The notes beneath the pieces were generated by a model. That model was not told the DNA's origin. It saw only the letters and a list, made by a program, of their open reading frames with translations, and ran no database searches. This document shows, in pieces, positions 51,230 through 59,127 of a DNA stretch of 64,000 nt. Source of the stretch: Oscillibacter sp. (lineage in GTDB: Bacteria > Bacillota > Clostridia > Oscillospirales > Oscillospiraceae); contig JAAWLO010000002.1 of the NCBI GenBank assembly GCA_022797935.1, positions 20,037-84,036 of the forward strand. The letters run 5' to 3'. Position 1 is the stretch's first letter; every line of letters starts with the position of its first letter. A program made the position numbers and the translations under genes.

Positions 51230-51793
51230 ATGGAAAAAATTCCGGTTCAGAAAATCGCTGGAGTGCTGAAGGGGCTGGTCATGATGACGCTGGCCTGCAA
51301 TCTGATTGCCCTGTTTCTTGTGCCGGGGCTGGTGCTGACAAAGGGGCTGGGAGACCTGCCGGCTCCTTATGAAAATCTGCTGGAGCTGCCGCTCCGGGTG
51401 CTGGCGGTTTGGGCGCTGAGTTGGAAATGGGTCTGGCAGGCCGGGATTTATGAGATGGTTTTGACGCTCTTTCTTCTTTTCTCCGGCTGCTGTACCGCCG
51501 TCATCCTCTGGCAGGCCCGCCGGGTGCTGCAGACCATCCTCCGGGGGGAGCCCTTCGCGCCATCGAATGCCGTCAGTCTGCGGAGGGCCGCCGGTTTCTG
51601 CTTCCTGATTGCCGGGGCGGCCCTGGCCCGGGTGATTTTCAGCGTGTGTTACTACCGCTCGCCGCTGCCTCTGGCCACCTACAACGCCCTCTTTGTGCCC
51701 ATGTTCGCCATGGGAGGCCTGTTGTGTCTGGTCATGTCCGCCCTCTTCCGCCAGGCGGCGGAGCTGAAGGCGGAAAACGACCTGACCATTTGA
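51230..51793 (+). CDS. DUF2975 membrane protein
   Basis: A 187-aa protein with four membrane segments and the DUF2975 pattern: a central RRVLQTILRGEPFAPSNAVSLRRAAGFCFLIAGAAL, then LRQAAELKAENDLTI at the C-terminus (FRQAAELKAENDLTI as read). DUF2975 genes are almost always followed by a small YozG-like HTH gene, as here. In Bacillus the corresponding pair is yoaS-yozG, with no assigned function. ATG at 51230 after GAGGGGGACGG. Confidence 0.85.
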   Translation: MEKIPVQKIAGVLKGLVMMTLACNLIALFLVPGLVLTKGLGDLPAPYENLLELPLRVLAVWALSWKWVWQAGIYEMVLTLFLLFSGCCTAVILWQARRVLQTILRGEPFAPSNAVSLRRAAGFCFLIAGAALARVIFSVCYYRSPLPLATYNALFVPMFAMGGLLCLVMSALFRQAAELKAENDLTI

Positions 51794-51802
51794 GGTGCCG
51801 CC

Positions 51803-52015
51803 ATGATCGTTGTGAATCTGGATGTGATGATGGCCAAGCGGAAGCTGAACCTCTCCCAGCTCTCGGAGAAAGTGGATATTACCCTGGCGAACCTGTCGGT
51901 GCTGAAAAACAACAAGGCCAAGGCCGTCCGTTTCTCCACACTGGAGGCCATCTGCGCCGCTCTGGACTGCCAGCCGGGGGACATTCTGGAATACGTCCCC
52001 GACGGGAAGAAATAA
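51803..52015 (+). CDS. YozG-like Cro/C1 helix-turn-helix protein
   Basis: A 70-aa HTH protein (VNLDVMMAKRKLNLSQLSEKVDITLANLSVLKNNKAKAVRFSTLEAICAALDCQPGDILEY). It is the standard partner of DUF2975 proteins, 9 nt downstream of that gene. It probably binds the nested dyad at 50947-50991 and represses its own operon, with the membrane protein perhaps modulating it. That regulation is inferred. Confidence 0.88.
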   Translation: MIVVNLDVMMAKRKLNLSQLSEKVDITLANLSVLKNNKAKAVRFSTLEAICAALDCQPGDILEYVPDGKK

Positions 52016-52062
52016 AAAGAACCTGTCCGCTTGCTGCGGACAGATCGATAGGAGAATGGATC

Positions 52063-53589
52063 ATGCGTGAATTGGTAAACGCCCTCCCGCCGGAGGGTGC
52101 GGGTTCGTATACTCTGAAACGGCGGCTGGCCCCGGAAAAACTGGGCCGTTACCGTCTCTTTCTGGTTTTGACACTGGGCTTCTGTCTTCTGCTGGTGGAC
52201 GGTTTTCTCCTGTACGGTCCCGCCGCCGGGCTGACGGCCACCGTATTTGCCTGGTACGCGCTGTTTCTGGCCTGGTGCGGCTGGGGGATTCTGGAGCGGC
52301 GGTCCAGCCGGGTGCTGCTGCTGGCGAATCTCTTTCTGGCGCTGACAATGGCGTTGGGCTCCAACTGGTACTTCCGGTATTGGAATCTGCTGGCCTGCGC
52401 GGTATTGCTGCCGGTGCAGATCATGGCCGGCGCCGCCAGCCGTCCTTGGTGGGACCCCTGGATGCTGTGGGAGCGGTGTGGCCTCTTGCTGCGGGGACTG
52501 TTCGGGAACCTGTGGGCTCCCTTTGCGGCGCTGGTTCCCGGAAAACGGAGTGACGAGGCGAATAAACGGACGCTCACAGTGGTACTGGGCCTCTGCGGAG
52601 CGCTGGTTTTGGTATCGGTTCTGCTGCCGGTTCTGATTTCAGCGGACGCTCTCTTTGCCGCGTCGACGGTACAGCTCCAGCGGTGCATCCGTATGCTCCA
52701 TTTCAGCGATGTATTTCAGCGGCTGTTCTGGGCGCTGGTATTCACGCCCTTTGTGTTTGGCCTGCTGTACGCCCTGGCGCATCCGAAGCTGCTTTGCCCG
52801 CCGGAGGAGAAAAAAGTGCCGCAGGCGGATGCTTTGGGCTTTGTGCTGGCGCTGGCGGCGGTAGATGTGCTGTATCTTGCTTTTTTGGCGGTGCAGTCTG
52901 CCGGTCTCTTTGGCGGACCGGAATACGTGGAAGGCCTTGGGGTCAGTTATGCCGATTGGGCCCGGAGCGGCTTCTTTCAGATGGTAGGCGTGACGGTGGT
53001 CAACCTGAGCCTGACGCTGGCGGCGCTGAATCTTTCCCGGCGGGAGAGGAGGGACTGGACAGTCCTGCGGGGGCTGTGCGCCCTGCTGGTGGGAGAGAGC
53101 CTGATTCTGTTGGTTTCCGCCGCCTGGAAAATGACCTTGTATGTCTCTGCCTATGGCCTGAGCTTCAAGCGGTGCATGACCTATTGGGGGATGGGGATGA
53201 TGGCGCTGTTTCTTCTGCTGGGGCTGTGGAAGGCAAAAGAGCCGGACTTCCGGTACTGTAAATGGGCGTTTCCTCTGGCCCTGGCAGGGTGGCTGGCGAT
53301 CAACTGCGTGCCGGTGGACTATCTGGTGGCGAAGAACCAGGTGGACCGCTATCTCAGCGGTGAGAGCGCTGCGGTGAGCGTGCAGTATCTGGCTTACAGC
53401 CTGTCCTTCGATACCTTGTCCCAGCTGGACCGGCTGGATGGGGGAAAGCCGGTTGCCCACTATGACGGCAATGGAAATGGGGAAACCCTGGCGGAACTGC
53501 TGGAGAGGCGGCGGAACAGCGCGCAGGCGCAGTGCCGGAACTGGCGCAGCTGGTCGCTGTCGGCCTGTCTGGCGGCGGGACGCCGCTGA
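52063..53589 (+). CDS. Large polytopic membrane protein, DUF4173/DUF4153-like
   Basis: A 508-aa integral membrane protein with about 12 hydrophobic segments. The pattern (NWYFRYWNLLACAVLLPVQIM, LISADALFAAS, FWALVFTPFVFGLLYAL, LTLYVSAYGLSFKRCMTYWGMGMMALFLLLGLW-like region, NCVPVDYLVAKNQVDRY) resembles DUF4173/DUF4153 proteins often found near DUF2975 or HTH genes. The function is unknown. I chose the ATG at 52063 after AGGAGAATGG; the track start lies within the DUF2975 gene. A hairpin (CTGTCCGC / GCGGACAG) lies between it and the HTH gene. Confidence 0.8.
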   Translation: MRELVNALPPEGAGSYTLKRRLAPEKLGRYRLFLVLTLGFCLLLVDGFLLYGPAAGLTATVFAWYALFLAWCGWGILERRSSRVLLLANLFLALTMALGSNWYFRYWNLLACAVLLPVQIMAGAASRPWWDPWMLWERCGLLLRGLFGNLWAPFAALVPGKRSDEANKRTLTVVLGLCGALVLVSVLLPVLISADALFAASTVQLQRCIRMLHFSDVFQRLFWALVFTPFVFGLLYALAHPKLLCPPEEKKVPQADALGFVLALAAVDVLYLAFLAVQSAGLFGGPEYVEGLGVSYADWARSGFFQMVGVTVVNLSLTLAALNLSRRERRDWTVLRGLCALLVGESLILLVSAAWKMTLYVSAYGLSFKRCMTYWGMGMMALFLLLGLWKAKEPDFRYCKWAFPLALAGWLAINCVPVDYLVAKNQVDRYLSGESAAVSVQYLAYSLSFDTLSQLDRLDGGKPVAHYDGNGNGETLAELLERRRNSAQAQCRNWRSWSLSACLAAGRR

Positions 53590-53609
53590 AGCGCGTGAAA
53601 ATAGAAGAA

Positions 53610-53654
53610 AACGCGTTCGCCTAGCGTGAGGAATGGCGAACGCGTTCTCTTTTT
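53610..53654 (+). terminator. Intrinsic terminator of the DUF2975 operon
   Basis: A 12-bp stem (AACGCGTTCGCC / GGCGAACGCGTT) with a 13-nt loop, followed by CTCTTTTT. Confidence 0.9.
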
Positions 53655-53699
53655 GCCCGGCGCGAAGGTTGGCTCCCAGTGAAAATCACGGAAGCAAAA

Positions 53700-53945
53700 C
53701 GCCGGGAACCGTTCCGGCTGGGAACGGCGCAGGGGAAAACCAAAAGCCAGCCTGGTGGAGAGGCTGGCTCCTGTCTTCGCCCTCTTCCCACTCCTGTTTA
53801 GAAGGTCCATTTAGACACGAGTGTGGGAAGATCAAGGGGAAGCGAAGAAAGGGCACTGAGCAAATTCAAATGTGAATGCTCAGCTAAGGAAAGTTGGAAA
53901 AATCCCTATCAGCTTCTGGGGCGGAAGGTAGAAACCCCCAGAACC
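53700..53945. other. Gene-free region with four hairpins
   Basis: The 376-bp gap 53590-53965 contains no convincing gene. It holds perfect hairpins CCGTTCC-GGCTG-GGAACGG (53709-53727) and GCCAGCCT / AGGCTGGC (53746-53768). A long interrupted hairpin has outer arms CTTCCCAC / GTGGGAAG (about 53784-53830), and TTCTGGGG / CCCCAGAA lies near 53914-53942. The second has a T-rich tail on the minus strand and likely ends rrf2 transcripts. The others would then be a structured 3' UTR. Confidence 0.5.
53738..53768 (-). terminator. Probable terminator of the rrf2 transcript
   Basis: Read on the minus strand, GCCAGCCT / AGGCTGGC (7-nt loop) is followed by TTTTGGTTTT. Confidence 0.65.
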
Positions 53946-53965
53946 TATGAAATTGGAAAACGAAA

Positions 53966-54361
53966 TCAATGAAGAATTTCGCTTAGGGGCGTGCGCTGAA
54001 GCTCCATCTCCAACACAGCCTGAATACGGTTGAACTCTTGACAGACGCCGCAGCTGCCGTCCGGCCGGTTTTCGCACTGGTAGGACGAGCGCTGGCAGCG
54101 GTTGAGTTCCGTGGATTCTCCCAACATTTGGAACAGATCGTAAAGCTTTAGCTGTTCACAAGGAATTTTGAGAAGATACCCACCGCTGACTCCCCGGCGG
54201 CTCTCGACAATACCGGCGGAAAGAAGTCGATTCAAAAGTTTCAACGTAATGGCCTTTTGCAGGTGTTCATCCCGTGCCACCGATGTGGCGGAGAGCTGCC
54301 CGCTTTGGTGCAGTGCCCGCAGAATGCGGAGGGTATAATCCATTTCCCGTGTAATCAGCAA
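53966..54361 (-). CDS. Rrf2-family transcriptional regulator with cysteine cluster
   Basis: A 131-aa Rrf2 protein. The N-terminus MLITREMDYTLRIL is the family start and fixes the TTG codon at 54361 as initiator, with GAGGTG upstream. The winged HTH includes ILRNLLSAGIVESRRGVSGGYLL-like sequence (LLNRLLSAGIVESRRGVSGGYLL). Four cysteines near residues 88-106 (C...C...CGVC) match the number needed to hold an Fe-S cluster or sense redox. It has its own consensus promoter. Its target is unknown; autoregulation is common in the family. Confidence 0.92.
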   Translation of the reverse strand: MLITREMDYTLRILRALHQSGQLSATSVARDEHLQKAITLKLLNRLLSAGIVESRRGVSGGYLLKIPCEQLKLYDLFQMLGESTELNRCQRSSYQCENRPDGSCGVCQEFNRIQAVLEMELQRTPLSEILH

Positions 54362-54396
54362 ACAATCACCTCGACTATACTGTACACTTTTTGTTT

Positions 54397-54424
54397 ATTA
54401 TAACATATTTTTTCAAAATGTCAA
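54397..54424 (-). promoter_or_regulatory. Consensus SigA promoter of rrf2
   Basis: On the minus strand TTGACA (54424-54419), 16-bp spacer, TATAAT (54402-54397). Confidence 0.85.
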
Positions 54425-54551
54425 GCGTTTTCCTTAAAAAAGGAAGAAGTTGGCGGAATTGCCAAAAATAGGGCGAATCAGGTTCCACAACCTGGAAAAG
54501 AATCCGAGAAATACGGCAAAGAAGGATCGGGCTGCCTGACAGATCCAGGGG

Positions 54552-55397
54552 TCAGCAGGCAGCATCACCGCCCTTGGCGGCAGCAAGAACGTTCCGCATC
54601 AGCATCGCCCGCGTCATGGGACCCGCGCCGCCGGGAACCGGGGTAATAAAGGAGGCTTTCGCTTCCACGGCCGGAAAATCGGCGTCTCCGGTAAGCCTGC
54701 CCTCCGGCGTCCGGTTCATGGCCACGTCCAGGACGACGGCACCCTCCCGCACCATGTCCGCCGTGACCAGTCCCGCCTGGCCAACGGCGCACACCAGAAT
54801 ATCCGCCTGCCGGGTGAGGTCCGCCAGACCTTCTGTGCGGGAGTGGCAGAGGGTAACGGTACCGTCCCGGGCGGTCAGCATCTGGGCCAGGGGACGGCCT
54901 ACCAGATTGCTTCGGCCCAGGATGACGCAGTGACGTCCCCGGATGGGGATGGCGTAAGCGTCCAGCAGGGCCAGCAGGCCGGCGGGCGTGCAGGGGCGGA
55001 AGCCCGGTTCCCCCAGGGCCATCCGTCCCACATTGAGAGGGTGAAAGCAGTCTACATCCTTTTCCGGTGCAATTGCCTGCAGAACCGCCCGGCTTTCCAG
55101 CCCTTCCGGCAGGGGGAGCTGAACCAGAATGCCGTCCACGGCAGGGTCCTGGTTCAGGGAGGCAATGAGCGGCAGCAGGTCCCGCCGGGCCTCATCGCAG
55201 CGGAGGCGGTGGGTCCGGCTTTGGATACCGCATTCGGCGCAGTCCCGTTCCTTGCCGCGTACGTAAATCTGAGACGCGGGGTCGTCTCCCGCCAGAACCA
55301 CCGCCAGAGCGGGAGGCCGGGTCAATGCCGCGGCTTCCTCCCGCACTTGGGCCTTGATGCGGTCCGCCAGGGCTTTGCCGTCAAGTCTGACTGCCAT
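54552..55397 (-). CDS. folD: Bifunctional methylene-THF dehydrogenase/cyclohydrolase FolD
   Basis: A 281-aa enzyme of one-carbon metabolism that oxidises 5,10-methylene-THF and hydrolyses the methenyl product. Signature pieces are SQIYVRGKERDCAECGI with the catalytic YxxxK lysine, DGILVQLPLP, KDVDCFHPLNVGRM, VILGRSNLVGRPLA and ITPVPGGAGPMTRAML (usually PGGVGPMT). The ATG at 55397 follows GAAGGAGG. It overlaps the lgt end by 17 nt, so the two are cotranscribed. Confidence 0.95.
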   Translation of the reverse strand: MAVRLDGKALADRIKAQVREEAAALTRPPALAVVLAGDDPASQIYVRGKERDCAECGIQSRTHRLRCDEARRDLLPLIASLNQDPAVDGILVQLPLPEGLESRAVLQAIAPEKDVDCFHPLNVGRMALGEPGFRPCTPAGLLALLDAYAIPIRGRHCVILGRSNLVGRPLAQMLTARDGTVTLCHSRTEGLADLTRQADILVCAVGQAGLVTADMVREGAVVLDVAMNRTPEGRLTGDADFPAVEAKASFITPVPGGAGPMTRAMLMRNVLAAAKGGDAAC

Positions 55398-56412
55398 CGG
55401 CGCCTCCTTCGTCAATTGCTTGTGCGCCGGTTTCGCCGTTTGGAAGCGGGGCGGGGGAGTCCGGAGAGACCGGTTCCGCAGGGTCCGTCTCCCGTGTTTC
55501 CCCGGTATCGGTCTCCTGAGCGGCCTGCTCCGCAGTCAGAAGGTTGACCAGCAGGTTCTCCGCCGAGGGCTTTCGAATCCGCAGCTGATAGAAGAGCATG
55601 CAGGCGGAGAAAAGGACCAGAGCGGCGCTCAGGGCCTGAGACACCCGAATGGGGGAGCCCAGGAAGGTCCAGTCAAAGAGGTAAAGGCTGTCGGTCCGCA
55701 GGCCCTCAATCCAGGTCCGGCCCAGGCCGTACCAGAGAAAATAGAACCAGGTGTTCTCCCCGTCAAAGCGGCGGCCCTTGGAGACCACAAAGAGAATCAG
55801 GCCCAGCCCCAGGAGGTTCCACAGGCTTTCATAGAGAAAAGTAGGATGGACCTCCACATATTGGGAGGCGCTCACCCACAGGCGCATCCGCCAGGGCAGG
55901 TCTGTCAGGCCGCCGAAGGCCTCCCGGTTGATGAAGTTGGCCCAGCGGCCGATAATCTGCCCCAGCAGCAGGCCCATGACCGCCAGATCGGACAGGGCGC
56001 CGAAGCGTATTTTTTTGTGCCGGGTGTAGAAGAAGACCACCAGGGCGCCGGCAATGATGGTGCCGTAAATGGCGATTCCGCCGTCCCAGATAGCGGCGAT
56101 GCGGCTCCAGTCCAGAGCACCGGAGGCGTCCCGGTAGAGGTCCAGATAAAAGATGACGTAATAAATCCGGGACCCCAGGATGCAGCAGGGCACGGCCCAG
56201 AGCACGAGGTCCAGAACGTTGTCATCCGTAAGGCCATAGCGGGGGGCCTGCTTCATGCACAGCAGCAGTCCGGCCAGGAAGGCCAGGGCCAGAATGATGC
56301 CGTACCAATAGACGCCGTGGCCAATGTGAATGGCCACGGGGTCCGGATTGAACTCCCAGTCTCCAAAGAGGCCGGGAAAGCTGATTGGCATAGTTTTCAA
56401 CGCGGTTATCAT
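55381..56412 (-). CDS. lgt: Prolipoprotein diacylglyceryl transferase Lgt
   Basis: A 343-aa membrane enzyme that attaches diacylglycerol to the lipobox cysteine, the first step for all lipoproteins in this window. The family motif GRWANFINREAFGG is near residue 157 and the catalytic-site YGIILALAFLAG and HPTFLYESLWNL segments are present. The C-terminal ~45 residues after the last helix are a Glu/Pro/Thr-rich extension not usual in Lgt. The ATG at 56412 follows AGAGGAGG, 14 nt after yfmH. Confidence 0.95.
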   Translation of the reverse strand: MITALKTMPISFPGLFGDWEFNPDPVAIHIGHGVYWYGIILALAFLAGLLLCMKQAPRYGLTDDNVLDLVLWAVPCCILGSRIYYVIFYLDLYRDASGALDWSRIAAIWDGGIAIYGTIIAGALVVFFYTRHKKIRFGALSDLAVMGLLLGQIIGRWANFINREAFGGLTDLPWRMRLWVSASQYVEVHPTFLYESLWNLLGLGLILFVVSKGRRFDGENTWFYFLWYGLGRTWIEGLRTDSLYLFDWTFLGSPIRVSQALSAALVLFSACMLFYQLRIRKPSAENLLVNLLTAEQAAQETDTGETRETDPAEPVSPDSPAPLPNGETGAQAIDEGGADGSQT

Positions 56413-56426
56413 GGAGTCCTCCTCTG

Positions 56427-57698
56427 TTAGGCGTCTTTGGGGGTGATTTCCGACAGTACCGCCCGCTCCTCCGTCACATTCTCCCGCAGAAAGGCGCGGA
56501 TGTCCTCCTGGGTGATGGAGCGGAAGACTTGGGGGAAGCGGAAGGGGTCGTAACCGTCAAAACAGCCCTCCGTGAGCGAAACGGCAATGTTTTCAAAGGA
56601 ATTCAGCCCCCGGAGATTGGAGCCGAAATTTCCCCGGAGAATCTGCTGGAAATAGTCCTCGTCCAGGCCCTCCTGCACCAGACGGCGGGACTCCTTCAGG
56701 ATTTCCGCCGTAACGGCCCGGGCGTCCTTGCTGTCGCCGCCGCCGTAAAGGAAGGCCGCGCCGGGCATGGTCTCAAAAGAGCCGCCGAAGCTGGTGTTGA
56801 TGAGTCCCTGGCTGTACAGCCGCTGATAAAGGGGACTGGACTCACCCAGCAGCAGGTCACAGGCCAGATTGCCCAGAATAACCTGACGGAGGTGGTCCTC
56901 ACCCGGGGGAACCGGGCGGCACTTGAAACCCGCCAGGAACTGCGGGCAGGACACCTCCATAGCGAGAGTGGTTTCCCGCTGAGCGACGTGCTCCGGCTCA
57001 TTGCCGTAGTCCCGGGGAATGACAGGGCCGCCTTCCCGGGGAAGAATCCGCTGGGCCAGTTCTGAGACATGGACCGGGTCCACATCTCCTACCACCGTTA
57101 GAATCATGTTGGAGGGGGTGTAGAAGGCCTGGTGGCAGTCATAAAGGGTCTCGGCGGTGATGTGGGAGATGCTTTCCAGGGTACCGGCAATGGAGATGCG
57201 GGCAGGGCTGGCGCTGTAGAGGGCCCGAAGCATCCGGACATAGAGCTGCCAGTCCGGATTGTCCTCAATCATGCGGATTTCCTGCCCGATAATGCCCTGC
57301 TCCTTGGTGACGCTTTCCTCGGTGAAATAGGGAATGGAGACAAAGGAGAGGAGGATCTCCAGATTTTCGTCAAAATGATCGGTAGAGTCAAAATAATAGC
57401 CGGTCATGGCGTTGGAGGTAAAGGCGTTGGGCTCCGCGCCGTTTTTGGCCAGCTCCTGAAGGGCGTTGCCCTCCTCGGTGTCGAACATCTTGTGCTCCAG
57501 ATAGTGGGCAATGCCGGCGGGGGTGTCCAGCCACTGGCCGTTCAGCTGGAACCGGGTGTCCATGCCGCCGTAGCGGGTGGCGAAGAAGGCGTATTTTTTG
57601 GCGTAGCCGGGCTTGGGGACCACCCGGATTTGCAGGCCGTTGGGCAGGACGCCGGAGTAGATGGTTTCTCCCAGACTCTCGTAAAAGGTGGGCTTCAT
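56427..57698 (-). CDS. yfmH: M16 peptidase YfmH (EF-P modification-associated)
   Basis: A 423-aa M16 zinc peptidase with the inverted motif HYLEHKMFD (HxxEH) near residue 66 and the downstream Glu in the KEQGIIGQEIRM helix. It belongs to the group whose Bacillus member is linked to 5-aminopentanol modification of EF-P. It overlaps the yfmF gene by 4 nt; the two form a catalytic/non-catalytic heterodimer as in other two-gene M16 systems. The molecular role in EF-P modification remains uncertain. Confidence 0.92.
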   Translation of the reverse strand: MKPTFYESLGETIYSGVLPNGLQIRVVPKPGYAKKYAFFATRYGGMDTRFQLNGQWLDTPAGIAHYLEHKMFDTEEGNALQELAKNGAEPNAFTSNAMTGYYFDSTDHFDENLEILLSFVSIPYFTEESVTKEQGIIGQEIRMIEDNPDWQLYVRMLRALYSASPARISIAGTLESISHITAETLYDCHQAFYTPSNMILTVVGDVDPVHVSELAQRILPREGGPVIPRDYGNEPEHVAQRETTLAMEVSCPQFLAGFKCRPVPPGEDHLRQVILGNLACDLLLGESSPLYQRLYSQGLINTSFGGSFETMPGAAFLYGGGDSKDARAVTAEILKESRRLVQEGLDEDYFQQILRGNFGSNLRGLNSFENIAVSLTEGCFDGYDPFRFPQVFRSITQEDIRAFLRENVTEERAVLSEITPKDA

Positions 57699-58957
57699 TC
57701 CGCCGCCTCCTTTCCCTGTAAAAAGTATACCGTGTCCAATTGGACGGTTTTCATGGCCTGGCAGATGCGCTTCAAGGTGACGGCCCGGACCTGTTCCGCC
57801 AGTTCTTCCGGGGATTCGGTGAAGCCGGTGGCGGCTTGTCCGGTGTAGAAGTTTTCCAGCTTGCCCTGGGAGTCCCCCATGGAGGCGTAGGCGTTCAGCA
57901 GGGTGCTCTTGGCGGCGTCCAGCTCCCAGTCCTCCAGAGCGCCGGTCTGAACGGCCTCCAGCTGGGCGCAGATTTCATCATAGGCCTGCTGGTAGTTGGC
58001 AAACTCAATGCCGGAGGAGACCGTAATCAGTCCCTTCTGCCGGTGGTAGGTGGAGGAGGCATAGTAGCAAAGGGAGAGCTTTTCCCGGACGTTCAGGAAG
58101 AGCTTGGAATTGCTGCTGCCGCCGAAAAGCGTGTTGCCCACCAGCAGGGCAATGAAGTCGCTGCTGCCGCAGGAGAAGCCCATACCCAGCTTCCCCTGGG
58201 TGACGTCCAGGTTTTCCGTGACGGTGCGGGTCTGAGAGCGGGGAATATGCAGGCTGGCCTGGGGCAGGGAGGCGGTGAGATTCCGGGGCAGGGGCGCCAG
58301 AGCGGCGCGGAGGGCGTCCTCCACCCGGGAGAGCTCCGCGCTGCCGCTGTAGAGCAATTCCAGCCGGGAGGAGGCAATCAGGGTCCGGTAGGACTCGTAA
58401 AGGGCCTGGGGCTCCAGGCTTTCGGCATGGGCCTCGTTCCCCAGGCGGGGGATGCCGTAGGGTTCTCCGGCGCACAGCTCCTGAAGAAGGCGGCTGTCGG
58501 CGTAGGCCCGTTTTTCATTGAGGATGCTGCGGATGGCGTCAATCAGGTTGACCTGTTCACTCTGAAAGTAGTCTGCGGTGAACCGGCCGTCCTCGATGAC
58601 GGGAGAGCAGATGAGCTCACCCAGGAGTTCTGCGGTGGGTTCCAGCAGGCGTTCGCCGCCGGGGGCGAAGCAGTCGTCGATGAGACTGGCTACGAAACCC
58701 ACACACTGGGTCTCTCCCCGTTTGCGGACAGTATTGTCAATCCGTGCGCCATACAGCCGGTCCAGGCGGGCGGAGAGGCTGCCCATATCCGGGCAGGTGA
58801 CGGTGCCCCGGCGAAGGATGGCGCTGGTGAGCGCATTGGCGGAGGCGGTCTCCCAGCTCAGGGGGGTGACGAATTGAGCGGAGAGGAGACTGGTTTTGAA
58901 TTTTCGCGCCGGAAGGTAGGTGAGAAACACACCATCGGCGAGTTGGGTTCTTCTCAA
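57695..58957 (-). CDS. yfmF: M16 peptidase-like partner YfmF
   Basis: A 420-aa M16-fold protein without the HxxEH motif in the expected place (FVTPLSWETASANALTSAIL), so it is the non-catalytic partner of YfmH. LRDRLYGARIDNTVRKRG-like and MGFSCGSSDFIALLVGNTLFGG regions are typical (read here as LDRLYGARIDNTVRKRG). I chose a TTG start at 58957 (LRRTQLADGVFLTYLPARKFKT), because AAAAGGAG lies 8-9 nt upstream and the length fits the family. The ORF track begins 48 codons earlier. Confidence 0.88.
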   Translation of the reverse strand: MRRTQLADGVFLTYLPARKFKTSLLSAQFVTPLSWETASANALTSAILRRGTVTCPDMGSLSARLDRLYGARIDNTVRKRGETQCVGFVASLIDDCFAPGGERLLEPTAELLGELICSPVIEDGRFTADYFQSEQVNLIDAIRSILNEKRAYADSRLLQELCAGEPYGIPRLGNEAHAESLEPQALYESYRTLIASSRLELLYSGSAELSRVEDALRAALAPLPRNLTASLPQASLHIPRSQTRTVTENLDVTQGKLGMGFSCGSSDFIALLVGNTLFGGSSNSKLFLNVREKLSLCYYASSTYHRQKGLITVSSGIEFANYQQAYDEICAQLEAVQTGALEDWELDAAKSTLLNAYASMGDSQGKLENFYTGQAATGFTESPEELAEQVRAVTLKRICQAMKTVQLDTVYFLQGKEAAE

Positions 58958-59081
58958 GGTGTTCAGCTCCTTTTGTGAAATGGAGGTGCGCCCGGATTTG
59001 GGCCTGGCTTCCAGTATATACTCAATGGCCCTGGATTGCAAGAGCATCCTGACTTCCGGAAAATGGAGAACAGGCGGTGGT

Positions 59082-59108
59082 ATATTTTTGCCGCCGTGCA
59101 CATAGGTT
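59082..59108 (+). promoter_or_regulatory. Candidate SigE promoter of spoIIP
   Basis: ATA (59082-59084), 16-bp spacer and CATAGGTT (59101-59108) resemble the mother-cell SigE consensus (ATA-N16-CATACANT). In Bacillus spoIIP is SigE-dependent, which agrees. Confidence 0.5.
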
Positions 59109-59127
59109 GTCCAAGAGGTGAGTGTCT

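Noticed and set aside
53460-53810. 116-aa minus-strand ORF (MDLLNRSGKRAK...)
   Set aside because: Overlaps two terminator hairpins and the 3' end of the DUF4173-like gene; Arg/Pro/Phe-rich translation without family resemblance.
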